Source: Inquilinus ginsengisoli_A (GTDB taxonomy: Bacteria; Pseudomonadota; Alphaproteobacteria; DSM-16000; Inquilinaceae). Taken from it: a stretch of 64,000 nucleotides of DNA. The notes below the pieces were generated by a model that worked only from the letters and a program-made list of their open reading frames with translations, was not told the DNA's origin and did no database searches. The DNA lies in NCBI RefSeq assembly GCF_031453975.1, contig NZ_JAVDPW010000003.1, forward strand, positions 186,001 through 250,000, in the 5' to 3' direction. This document shows positions 9,066 to 16,907 of this stretch, piece after piece (the stretch's first letter is position 1; each line of letters starts with the position of its first letter). A program made the translations under genes and the position numbers.

Positions 9066-9924
9066 TCGCAGTCTGGCGCGGGGCCGTGGGCGCAACGGCC
9101 CCGTCACCGCGGGCACGCTGGTGTCCCAGGGGGCGATGTCCCTGGTGGCGCTGGCCTTCCTGTTCCCGTTCTTCTGGATGCTGACCAACGCCATCCGGTC
9201 CAATGGCGAGGTGCTGGCGGTGCCGCCGCGGCTGCTGCCCAGCCAGTGGCAGTGGGGCAACTTCATCGACGCCTGGTTCTACCTGCCCTTCGGCCGCTTC
9301 TTCCTGAACAGCGCCATGGTGGCCGCGGCGGTCACCGTGATCGTGCTGACGGTCTCCAGCCTCGCCGCCTATGCCTTCGCCCGGTTGCGCTTCGTCGGGC
9401 GGGACACCCTGTTCCTGACCTATCTCGGCACGCTGATGATCCCGCAGGCGGTGCTGGTGATCCCGCTGTTCCTGCTGATGAGCCGGCTGGATTGGGTCAA
9501 CACCTTCCAGGCGCTGATCCTGCCGGTCGCCTTCGGCTCCTTCGGCACCTTCATGCTGCGCCAGTTCTTCAAGAACATCCCGCGCGAGCTGGAGGAGGCG
9601 GCGCTGTGCGACGGCGCCTCGCGCCTGCGCATCCTGGTCAGCATCATCCTGCCGATGTCGCTGCCGATCCTTGGCCTGCTGGCGCTGTTCACCTTCACCG
9701 CCCAGTGGAACAGCTTCCTGTGGCCGCTGATCATCGTGAACGGGACGGAACACGCGACCATCCCGCTCGGCCTCACCTTGTTCCAGACCCAGCAAGGCAC
9801 CCAGTGGAACTACATGATGGCCGGGGCCGCGATCTCGATGCTGCCCGGCATCGTCCTGACCGTCCTGCTGCAGCGCTACATCTTCGGCGGCATCGCCATG
9901 AATTCGGGCTTTGGGGGGCGGTGA
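9055..9924 (+). CDS. sugar ABC transporter permease (MalG-like)
   Basis: 289 residues, membrane segments throughout, and an EAA loop (LEEAALCDGASRLRIL). MalG-type family members carry the PFFWMLTNAIRS N-terminal segment seen here. No ATP-binding subunit follows: the next gene is an oxygenase fusion. The importer must therefore share an ATPase coded elsewhere, as MsmX/UgpC-type systems do. Confidence 0.9.
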   Translation: MTPDRSLARGRGRNGPVTAGTLVSQGAMSLVALAFLFPFFWMLTNAIRSNGEVLAVPPRLLPSQWQWGNFIDAWFYLPFGRFFLNSAMVAAAVTVIVLTVSSLAAYAFARLRFVGRDTLFLTYLGTLMIPQAVLVIPLFLLMSRLDWVNTFQALILPVAFGSFGTFMLRQFFKNIPRELEEAALCDGASRLRILVSIILPMSLPILGLLALFTFTAQWNSFLWPLIIVNGTEHATIPLGLTLFQTQQGTQWNYMMAGAAISMLPGIVLTVLLQRYIFGGIAMNSGFGGR

Positions 9925-9937
9925 TGCCCCCGTTTGT

Positions 9938-10016
9938 CGTCATCGCGAGCCCGCAGGGCGTGGCGATCCAGAGATCGAGCCGCTGGATCGCCACGCCCTG
10001 CGGGCTCGCGATGACG
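9938..10016. repeat. perfect 34-bp inverted repeat, 11-nt loop
   Basis: Left arm 9938-9971 and right arm 9983-10016 are exact reverse complements (CGTCATCGCGAGCCC... and ...GGGCTCGCGATGACG). It lies 14 bp after the permease stop. It has the look of the palindromic REP-like elements scattered through alphaproteobacterial genomes and would also fold in RNA as a terminator-like stem. Confidence 0.9.
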
Positions 10017-10060
10017 AGGGTGACGGTTTCTAGATAGGATTTATGATGAGATTCCGATTG

Positions 10061-10073
10061 CTAAATCCCACTT
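10061..10073 (+). promoter_or_regulatory. 13-bp CTAAATCCCACTT repeat, second copy
   Basis: Identical to 3929-3941 before the fuconate dehydratase gene. Here it lies about 95 bp before the PhyH-HEAT start. An AGGATTTA at about 10036-10043 forms a partial inverted partner. A shared operator for the fucose cluster is inferred; chance cannot be excluded. Confidence 0.4.
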
Positions 10074-10167
10074 AGAGAGTCAATCTTGGCCATGACCCGG
10101 TCAACGGGCCCGAACGATACAGCGCCGCGCCACAGCCATCGACGCCGCGCCGGATGGGAGAGACACC

Positions 10168-11727
10168 ATGGACATGCATGTTCCGGCGCAGACCGAGACG
10201 CCGCGGCTGCTCACCGACGCGCAGATGCGCCAGTTCCTGGCCAACGGCTATCTGGTGCTGCAGACGGCGCTGCCGAAATCCTTCCACGACCAGATCTTCC
10301 GGCGCTTCGACGACCTGATCGGCGACGACCGGCACGAGAACCCCGGCAACAACCTGCTGCCGCTGGTGCCCGAGATCAACGCGGTGTTCGAGGATGCGGT
10401 GGTGAAAGGTGCCCTGACCAGCGTGCTGGGGCCGGACTACATCATGCATCCCCACCGGGCGCTGCATAAGAACCCGCCGGGGTCGCCGATCCAGCATTTC
10501 CACAAGGACAGCTACTGGGGCTACATGCGCCGGGTGCGCAACCACCGGCCGCGCTGGGTCATGATCATGTACTACCCCCAGGACACGCCGGCCGAGCTAG
10601 GGCCGACCGGGGTGGTGCCGGGCAGCCACCTGCTCGCCGCCGGGATCAAGGATCCGGATGCGCTGGAGCGGAACGGGTCCGGCCCCGCCGGGTCGGTGCT
10701 GCTGATCCACTACGACATCTGGCACAGGAAGATGAAGAACCTGACCGCCGACAAGCGGTTCATGATGAAGTTCGAATTCATCCGCATGGCGCCGGTCGGC
10801 GAACCGGACTGGCACCATGCCGACCCGACCTGGCAGGCGGTTGAGCAGGCGCCGTCCTTCGCCATGGAGGCGGTGTGGAAGGCGCAGTGGCGCTGGCTGA
10901 CCGGGACGACGGCTGCCGGCGGCAGGGCCGATCTCGACGCGCTGCGGGCGGCCCTGGCCGGAACACCGGCCGAAGCCGCGGCGGCGATGTCGGCGATTGC
11001 CGATCTCGGCGCCGGGGCCGCCGCCCTGGTGCCGGCGCTGCTGCCCTGGCTCGAGGGCGACGACGAGGCGCTGCAGCTCGACGCCGCCTATGCTCTCGGT
11101 GCGATCGGCGAGGCGGCGCTGCCGGCGCTGCTGGACCGGGTCGGGGCCGACACCAGGCGCGATCCGGAGGATGGCACGCAGAAGAGCGACGCCGGCCGGC
11201 TGACGCCGAAGGACTGCATCGCCCTGTCCGCCGGCTACGGCTTGGTCGAGATCGGCCTGCCGGCGGTGCCGGCGCTGCTCGATCTGCTGAAGAGCGGCAC
11301 CGACCGGGCGCGCAAGCTCGCCGCCTTCGCGCTCGGCGAGATCGCCGGGACCGGAGCCGAGGTGCGCGACTCCCTGATCGCGGTGCTGGATGATGCCGAC
11401 ACCCATATCCGCATCGCCGCGGTCGAGGCGCTGGGGCTGAAGCCGGCCGACGATGCCATCGTCGCCGCACTGGCCCGCAGCCTGGACGATGCGGATGAGG
11501 AGGTGCGGTTCGACGCCGTGCTCGGCCTGACCCGGATGGGGCCGGCCGCCGCCGCCGCGGTGCCGGCGCTGGGGCGGGTGCTGACCACGGATCCCAACCG
11601 CTATGTCCGCGGCTATGCGGTCGAGGCGCTGTCGCGCATCGGGGATGACGCGGCGCTTCGGGTGCTGGTACCTTATCTCAGGCTCTCGCGCTGGTGTCCG
11701 ATGACGACCTCGGCGAGCATCTTCTGA
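10168..11727 (+). CDS. PhyH-type Fe(II)/2OG dioxygenase fused to HEAT repeats
   Basis: 519 residues. Residues 1 to about 225 look like a phytanoyl-CoA dioxygenase (PhyH) domain: FLANGYLVLQTALP at the start, an HxD pair at His112/Asp114 (HFHKD), and a distal His186 in YDIWHRKM, together the expected iron triad. From about 240 to 515 come alpha-helical HEAT/PBS-like repeats (ALGAIGEAALPALL, FALGEIAGTGAEV, VEALGLKPADDAI, VLGLTRMGPAAAA). The substrate is unknown. Its place between the sugar transporter and a GntR gene suggests it belongs to the cluster. A start with GGAGAGACACC upstream is good. Confidence 0.82.
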   Translation: MDMHVPAQTETPRLLTDAQMRQFLANGYLVLQTALPKSFHDQIFRRFDDLIGDDRHENPGNNLLPLVPEINAVFEDAVVKGALTSVLGPDYIMHPHRALHKNPPGSPIQHFHKDSYWGYMRRVRNHRPRWVMIMYYPQDTPAELGPTGVVPGSHLLAAGIKDPDALERNGSGPAGSVLLIHYDIWHRKMKNLTADKRFMMKFEFIRMAPVGEPDWHHADPTWQAVEQAPSFAMEAVWKAQWRWLTGTTAAGGRADLDALRAALAGTPAEAAAAMSAIADLGAGAAALVPALLPWLEGDDEALQLDAAYALGAIGEAALPALLDRVGADTRRDPEDGTQKSDAGRLTPKDCIALSAGYGLVEIGLPAVPALLDLLKSGTDRARKLAAFALGEIAGTGAEVRDSLIAVLDDADTHIRIAAVEALGLKPADDAIVAALARSLDDADEEVRFDAVLGLTRMGPAAAAAVPALGRVLTTDPNRYVRGYAVEALSRIGDDAALRVLVPYLRLSRWCPMTTSASIF

Positions 11728-11743
11728 TTTTCATTTCGATGGC

Positions 11744-12571
11744 GTGGCATTGACGGATCGACGGGCCCTCCTCTCCAGCGGATCGGAACCAGGGGGAGGG
11801 GGCCCGGACGGGCTGGTCGCCATCCTCGAGCGCACGCTGTCCGGCGATCCCGGCCGGTCGCTGGCGGGCGGCGTGGTGCGCCAGACCGTCCAGGCGCTGG
11901 GCCGCGCCATCGTCGCCGGCCGCTATGCCGAGGACGGGCCGCTGCCGACCGAGACCGAGCTGGCCGCCGAATACGCGGTCGGACGCAATGCGCTGCGCGA
12001 GGCGATCAAGGTGCTGGCCGGCAAGGGCATGATCCGCACCGCCCGGCGCTACGGTTCGCGCATCCGGCCGCGGCCGGACTGGTCGATCCTCGACCCCGAC
12101 GTGCTGGCCTGGCATCTGCAGGAGCCGGACGGAATCGGCCGCTTCCTGGTCGATATCGCCGAGCTGCGCGAGATCATCGAGCCGCGGGCGGCCGAACTGG
12201 CGGCGCTGCGCGCCACGGCGGAGGAGGCGGAGGAGATCGTGGCGCTGGCGGCGCGGCTGGCGGTGGAGACCATGCCGCAGGTGCTGGACACTGATGTCCG
12301 CTTCCACCTGGCGGTGCTGAACGCCTCGCACAACCGCCTGCTGTCCGGCTTCGCCCGGTCGCTCGACGTGCTGCTGCGGGTGCAGTTCGTGGTCTCGGCG
12401 CACGGCATCGCGCCGGAATTCGCCTACAGCGCCTCGGCCGACTACCACATGGGCATCGCCGAGGGCATCCGCGGCCGCGACCCCGAGAAGGCGCGCGGCG
12501 CGGTGATGGCGATGCTGACGCGCAATCGCGGCATCGCCGAGAAGGTCGCGGCGCCGGGCGGCCCGCTCTGA
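11744..12571 (+). CDS. GntR-family regulator, FCD subfamily
   Basis: 275 residues from a GTG at 11744, 16 bp after the PhyH-HEAT stop, so probably cotranscribed. The winged helix (LPTETELAAEYAVGRNALREAI) precedes an FCD domain with metal-site style residues (DVRFHLAVLNASHN, DYHMGIAEGI). As the second GntR of the fucose cluster, it may respond to a different intermediate from the regulator at 3163-3855. Confidence 0.85.
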   Translation: MALTDRRALLSSGSEPGGGGPDGLVAILERTLSGDPGRSLAGGVVRQTVQALGRAIVAGRYAEDGPLPTETELAAEYAVGRNALREAIKVLAGKGMIRTARRYGSRIRPRPDWSILDPDVLAWHLQEPDGIGRFLVDIAELREIIEPRAAELAALRATAEEAEEIVALAARLAVETMPQVLDTDVRFHLAVLNASHNRLLSGFARSLDVLLRVQFVVSAHGIAPEFAYSASADYHMGIAEGIRGRDPEKARGAVMAMLTRNRGIAEKVAAPGGPL

Positions 12572-12602
12572 GAAGCGGGCGCCCGATGCCGGTTTTGCTT
12601 GG

Positions 12603-12905
12603 TTAGGCCAGCGTCAGCGAGCGCGGCATCACCACCGTGCGGGTGCGGCGACGCTCCACGACCACGGCGCTGCCGCTGTTCGAGCGGACGGTCGAGGTCA
12701 TGCGCATGGTCGAGAGCTTGGCCATCTCCGCCGCCTGGGCGTCGGCCACGGCGCGGACCTCGTCGACCGAGACGCCGCTGAGTTCGGCGGCGATCTGCAG
12801 CCGCTCCTCGTAATCGGCGGTCAGGCCTTCGGCGGCGTAGAGCGCGTCTTCCATCGTCGGATATTCGCGCTTGGTGACGTAACGGACGTTCTTGACGGCA
12901 GGCAT
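12603..12905 (-). CDS. small conserved-looking hypothetical protein
   Basis: 100 residues, GGGAGC before the ATG. Composition is soluble and helical in the first two thirds (YPTMEDALYAAEGLTADYEE, VDEVRAVADAQAAEMAKL), ending in a basic, Ser/Thr/Val-rich tail. No family recognised. It runs against the GntR gene and has its own upstream region. Confidence 0.6.
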   Translation of the reverse strand: MPAVKNVRYVTKREYPTMEDALYAAEGLTADYEERLQIAAELSGVSVDEVRAVADAQAAEMAKLSTMRMTSTVRSNSGSAVVVERRRTRTVVMPRSLTLA

Positions 12906-13228
12906 TGGATTGCTCCCGAAACCTTCACCTGTTGATCCGGATCATCCGACTTCGCCCTGAAAGGCGTACCGGTCGAATGCCCGTAAAATGTGTTGCAAAG
13001 AGGGCGGGGCTGGGGCCGCTGAGCGGCTTCTGGGCTGCGTCTCTATGCATTGACTGAATGATCCTACCATTTCGCACTGCAACATAGATCTGCGTCAAAT
13101 GCTGCGGTGCAATGCGATTGGCGAAGGGCTCGCTTCGTTCCGCCGGATTTTGTCGACAAATAAAATACAGAAGGTATTCTAAGTCGGCCGACCCAGGCGG
13201 CGGCGGATCACAAGGGGATGACAGGGCG
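12906..13228. promoter_or_regulatory. regulatory gap before the Pyr4H2C deaminase gene
   Basis: No gene seen in 323 bp. The right half is AT-richer than the surroundings and holds the TTTGTCGACAAA palindrome (listed separately), with TATTCT about 19 bp further on as a possible -10 box. Confidence 0.45.
13149..13160. promoter_or_regulatory. TTTGTCGACAAA palindrome, candidate GntR operator
   Basis: Perfect 12-bp palindrome upstream of the deaminase gene. The 11-mer TTTGTCGACAA recurs at 20069-20079 in front of the GntR gene of the hydroxyproline operon. TTGTnnACAA-like sites are usual for FCD-type GntR proteins. Confidence 0.65.
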
Positions 13229-14140
13229 ATGGGCGGACAGCGCTGGGCCGGGGTCTACACGGCGATCACCACCAAGATGGATGCGCGGCAGGAGGTCGAC
13301 CTGGCCGAGGTGCGCGCCGATGTCGCGTTCCAGATCGACGCCGGCGTTGACGGCATCATCTGCTGCGGCTCGATCGGCGAGGCCAGCACCCTGACCGCCG
13401 ACGAGAAGATGGCGATCGCCAATGCTACCAAGGAAGCCGCCCGCGGCAAGCCGGTGCTGCTGACCGTGGCGGAGGATTCGACCCGTGCCGCGGTGGCGCT
13501 GGCCGAACGCGCCAAGGCCGCAGGCATGGACGGGCTGATGCTGCTGCCGGCGATGCGCTACGTCTCCGACCGGCGCGAGACGATCCAGCATTTCCGCACC
13601 GTGGCGCGGGCCACCGACCTGCCGATCATGGTCTACAACAACCCGGTCGCCTATGCGGTCGACATCACGCCGGAGATGTTCGCCGAGATGGCGGACGAGA
13701 CGAACTTCGTCGCGATCAAGGAATCCTCGGGCGACGTCCGCCGCATCACCGACATCCTGAACACCGTCGGCAACCGCTACGACATCTTCACCGGCGTCGA
13801 CGATTTGGCGCTGGAAAGCCTGATGCTCGGTGCCGTCGGCTGGGTCGCCGGCCTGGTCTGCGCCTTCCCGCGCGAGACGGTGGCGATCCACAAGCTGGTT
13901 GCCGCCGGCCGGATCCCCGAGGCGCTGGAGATCTACCGCTGGTTCATGCCGCTGCTGCACCTCGACGTCTCGCTGCGCTTCGTCCAGAACGTGAAGCTGG
14001 CCGAGGCCATCGTGCGCGGCACCTCGACCGTGGTGCGCCAGCCCCGGCTGGAACTACAGGGCGCCGAGCGCGACCGGGTCGAGACCATCGTCCGCACCGC
14101 CCTGGCCAAGCGGCCGGACCTGGCGAAATACGGGGTCTGA
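13229..14140 (+). CDS. lhpC: DapA-family aldolase, likely pyrroline-4-hydroxy-2-carboxylate deaminase
   Basis: 303 residues from the ATG at 13229. DHDPS-family features: the CGSIGEASTLTADEK loop, VYNNPVAYAVDITPE with the conserved Tyr, and FVAIKESSGDVRR with the Schiff-base Lys. The GVDDLALESLMLGAVGWVAG stretch resembles Pyr4H2C deaminases, which convert the D-hydroxyproline oxidation product to 2-oxoglutarate semialdehyde. Epimerase and oxidase genes nearby and the shared operator favour this over a KDG aldolase. It lies apart from the leftward operon and points toward it. Confidence 0.75.
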   Translation: MGGQRWAGVYTAITTKMDARQEVDLAEVRADVAFQIDAGVDGIICCGSIGEASTLTADEKMAIANATKEAARGKPVLLTVAEDSTRAAVALAERAKAAGMDGLMLLPAMRYVSDRRETIQHFRTVARATDLPIMVYNNPVAYAVDITPEMFAEMADETNFVAIKESSGDVRRITDILNTVGNRYDIFTGVDDLALESLMLGAVGWVAGLVCAFPRETVAIHKLVAAGRIPEALEIYRWFMPLLHLDVSLRFVQNVKLAEAIVRGTSTVVRQPRLELQGAERDRVETIVRTALAKRPDLAKYGV

Positions 14141-14152
14141 GGCAGAAGGGGT

Positions 14153-14563
14153 TCAGCCTGGCGGCGGGGCGGCCTCGAACAGGCTCAGCCCCGCCACCTG
14201 CCCGGCATAGGCCCGGATCTGGTCGTCGGCGGTGACCAGCGCCAGCCGTTCGACCACGGCCTGGGCGATCAGCATCCGATCGAACGGATCGGCATGAAGG
14301 CGGGGCAGGGCGGGCGCCGCCTCGGCGTGGTCCACAGTGATGTCCAGCGACGCGAAGCCGTTGTCGAGAATCGTCTGTGTCGGCTTGCGCGTGAATCTGA
14401 GCTTGCCGAGATCCCGCTTGATGCCGATTTCCCAGACCGAGACGGCGCTGACGACGACCCGGGCGCCGGGATCGGCGATGGCGTCCCGGGTGCGGGAAGT
14501 CAGTCGGGGATCCTGATCGATCCACCACAGGAAGATGTGGGTATCGAGCAGAAGTGACGTCAT
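14153..14563 (-). CDS. PIN-domain toxin (VapC family)
   Basis: 136 residues. PIN ribonuclease signature: LLLDTHIFLWW with the first acidic residue, SAVSVWEIGIK with the Glu, and HADPFDRMLIAQA with a further Asp pair, ending LVTADDQIRAY. Predicted to cleave RNA unless bound by the antitoxin coded just upstream, whose stop it overlaps by 4 bp. It converges on the deaminase gene, 12 bp between stops. Confidence 0.88.
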   Translation of the reverse strand: MTSLLLDTHIFLWWIDQDPRLTSRTRDAIADPGARVVVSAVSVWEIGIKRDLGKLRFTRKPTQTILDNGFASLDITVDHAEAAPALPRLHADPFDRMLIAQAVVERLALVTADDQIRAYAGQVAGLSLFEAAPPPG

Positions 14564-14799
14564 TCGACGCCGAACGCCTTGAGGATCTCCGCAGGCAGCG
14601 GTGCGTCGAAGTCATCCGCGACATAGGTTAGGCCGAGGCTGTTGACCGGCTTGCGAGGTTCCCGCTGCTCGGGCAACCCGACGATCCTCGCCACTGGTTT
14701 GCCGTGGCGGGTGATGACGATCTCCTCGCCGGACTCGGCTCGGTCGATGAGGGAGGACAATTGGGCTTTGGCTTCTGCCAACGGGACAGGGACGCTCAT
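14560..14799 (-). CDS. Phd/YefM-type antitoxin
   Basis: 79 residues. Starts with VPLAEAKAQLSSLIDRAESGEEIVITRHGKP (shown in part: AKAQLSSLIDRAESGE), the Phd/YefM DNA-binding fold that pairs with PIN toxins. GGAGG precedes the ATG. The pair sits between the last gene of the hydroxyproline operon and the deaminase gene. A dyad lies 34 bp upstream. Confidence 0.88.
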   Translation of the reverse strand: MSVPVPLAEAKAQLSSLIDRAESGEEIVITRHGKPVARIVGLPEQREPRKPVNSLGLTYVADDFDAPLPAEILKAFGVE

Positions 14800-14832
14800 G
14801 GAAGCCTCCGTTGCTCTGCAACTGTCCTAGAA

Positions 14833-14849
14833 TTGGTCATTTTGACCAA
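14833..14849. promoter_or_regulatory. TTGGTCA-TTT-TGACCAA dyad, candidate TA operator
   Basis: Perfect 7-bp arms around a 3-bp spacer, 34 bp upstream of the antitoxin start. Antitoxin-toxin complexes usually repress their own promoter through such a dyad; assignment is by position only. Confidence 0.55.
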
Positions 14850-14870
14850 ATTTTCAAGTGCGATCGAGCG

Positions 14871-15893
14871 TCAACGGGACCACAGCGTCTCCAGCCGTTC
14901 CGGCACCGCCAGGCCGTCGGGCAGGGGATCGTCGGGTTCAATCGTGAAGCTGGCCTCGCCGGCATAATGGCCGCGGCCGGCGACGCGGGCGACCACGCCG
15001 TCGGCCGTCAGCCGCGCGATGCGCCCGGTGAAGGGCGCGCCGGACAGGCCGCGGACCTCCCAGTCGACACCCGACGCGATCCGACCCTTGGCGTGTTCGA
15101 GCGCGAGGCGGGCGGTGACGCCGGAACCGGTCGGTGACCGGTCGATCTGGCCGTCGCCGAACCAGCACAGGTTCCAGCTCGGGCCCTGGCCCGGCACGGC
15201 GTCGTCGGTGAGGATGGTGCCGTAAAGGAAGCCGAGATCCGGCTCGCGCGGATGGCGGATCGTCTCGGTCGCCCGGAGGTGGCCGGTGATCCGGGTCATG
15301 GCGTCGTGCAGCGCCGCCACCGGCGTGCGCCGCAGGTCGAGCCCCAGCCGCGACGCCGGCAGGATGGCGTAGAAGGCGCCGCCATAGGCGATGTCGAGCG
15401 TCACCGGGCCAAGTCCCGGCACCTCCACCCGCAGGTCCGGCACCGCCAGGAAGGCCGGCACGCTCTCGAAGGCGACGTCGCCGATCCGGCCGTCGGCATC
15501 GACCGCGACGAAGACCTCGACCGGCCCGCACGGGCATTCCAGCACGAAGCGCGTCTCCGGCGCCTGCTTCGGCACCAGCCCCTGGTCCAGCACCCAGCGA
15601 CCCAGCGCGATGGTGGCGTGGCCGCACATGGTGGAATAGCCCTCATTGTGCGTGAACAGCACGGCCAGGGCGGCGCCGGGGTGGCTCGGAGAGGTCGGCC
15701 ACACGCCGTACATCTCACGATGGCCGCGCGGCTCGAACATCAGGTGGCGGCGCACGGAATCGTGGTTGGCCATGGCGTCGCGCCGCTTCTCCAGCAGGGT
15801 CGCGCCCCGCAGCTCCGGCACCCCACCGGTGAAGATCCGCACCGGCTCGCCCGCCGTGTGCATGTCGGTGACGGTGTAGCGGATGGGCGCCAT
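14871..15893 (-). CDS. trans-3-hydroxy-L-proline dehydratase (proline racemase family)
   Basis: 340 residues from the ATG at 15893 (a GTG one codon earlier is possible). The first catalytic site is STMCGHATIAL with Cys90; the second is DRSPTGSGVTAR, with Thr255 where racemases and epimerases have Cys. The Cys/Thr pair is the hallmark of trans-3-hydroxy-L-proline dehydratases, which yield pyrroline-2-carboxylate. The start abuts the upstream epimerase stop (TGATG). The reductase for its product is not in the window. Confidence 0.85.
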   Translation of the reverse strand: MAPIRYTVTDMHTAGEPVRIFTGGVPELRGATLLEKRRDAMANHDSVRRHLMFEPRGHREMYGVWPTSPSHPGAALAVLFTHNEGYSTMCGHATIALGRWVLDQGLVPKQAPETRFVLECPCGPVEVFVAVDADGRIGDVAFESVPAFLAVPDLRVEVPGLGPVTLDIAYGGAFYAILPASRLGLDLRRTPVAALHDAMTRITGHLRATETIRHPREPDLGFLYGTILTDDAVPGQGPSWNLCWFGDGQIDRSPTGSGVTARLALEHAKGRIASGVDWEVRGLSGAPFTGRIARLTADGVVARVAGRGHYAGEASFTIEPDDPLPDGLAVPERLETLWSR

Positions 15894-16897
15894 CACAGCA
15901 CCGTGAAGCCCTTCACGAACGGGTCGCGATCGTCCAGGAAGATGGTGTTGTAGCCGGTGATCCAGGCCTGGCCGGCGACCGACGGGATGATGGCGTCGTG
16001 GCCGCCGACCTTGGCCGTGTCCTCGACCCGGCCGTGGAACAGGCTGCCGATGATGCTCTCATGCACGAAGGCGTCGCCGGCCTTCAGCTGGCCGCGGGCC
16101 GCCAACTGGGCCATGCGGGCCGAGGTGCCGGTGCCGCAGGGCGACCGGTCGATCGCCTTCTCGCCGTAGAACACGGCGTTGCGGGCATGCGCCTGCGGGT
16201 GCTTCGGCCGGCCGGTCCATTGCACATGGCGCAGCCCCGAGATGGTCGGGTCGTCGGGGTGGACGAAGTCGTAGCGCTCGTTCATCAGCCGGCGGACGAT
16301 CGGCGACAGGCGCTGGATCTCGCCGGCCGACAGATCCTCCAGGTCGGCATAGCCCGGCTGCGGCTCGACGATGGCGTAGAAGTTGCCGCCATAGGCGACG
16401 TCGGCGACCAGCGGGCCGAAGCCGGGCAGGTCGATCGCCAGCTTCTCCGCATGCAGGAACGACGCGACGTTGCGGATGCGGACCGAGACGACATGGCCGG
16501 CCGCGTCCTGTTCGTATTCCGCCTCGACGATGCCGGCCGGCACCTCCAGCCGCAGCCGCCCCGGCTGCTTCGGCCGGACCAAGCCTTCCTCGATCATGAC
16601 GGTCACCGTGCCGATGGTGCCGTGGCCGCACATCGGCAGGCAGCCCGAGGTCTCGATGAACAGGATGCCGGCATCGGTGTCGTCGCGGCTGGCGGGGTAC
16701 AGGATCGACCCCGACATGACGTCATGGCCGCGCGGCTCGAACATCAGCCCGGTGCGGATCCAGTCGAACTCCGCCAGGAAGGCCTGGCGCTTCTCGCTCA
16801 TGGTCGCGCCCTTGAGCGGCGGGCCGCCGCCGGCGACGACGCGGACCGGGTTGCCGCAGGTGTGGGCGTCGATGCAGAAGAAGCTGCTCTTGCTCAT
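15893..16897 (-). CDS. lhpA: 4-hydroxyproline 2-epimerase
   Basis: 334 residues. Both catalytic cysteines of the proline racemase family are present: Cys90 in PMCGHGTIG and Cys254 in DRSPCGTGTSAR. With the neighbouring D-amino-acid oxidase, the reaction is most likely trans-4-hydroxy-L-proline to cis-4-hydroxy-D-proline. An 11-bp gap separates it from the oxidase gene, so it belongs to the leftward operon. Confidence 0.88.
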   Translation of the reverse strand: MSKSSFFCIDAHTCGNPVRVVAGGGPPLKGATMSEKRQAFLAEFDWIRTGLMFEPRGHDVMSGSILYPASRDDTDAGILFIETSGCLPMCGHGTIGTVTVMIEEGLVRPKQPGRLRLEVPAGIVEAEYEQDAAGHVVSVRIRNVASFLHAEKLAIDLPGFGPLVADVAYGGNFYAIVEPQPGYADLEDLSAGEIQRLSPIVRRLMNERYDFVHPDDPTISGLRHVQWTGRPKHPQAHARNAVFYGEKAIDRSPCGTGTSARMAQLAARGQLKAGDAFVHESIIGSLFHGRVEDTAKVGGHDAIIPSVAGQAWITGYNTIFLDDRDPFVKGFTVL

Positions 16898-16907
16898 GGT
16901 CCGGGTC

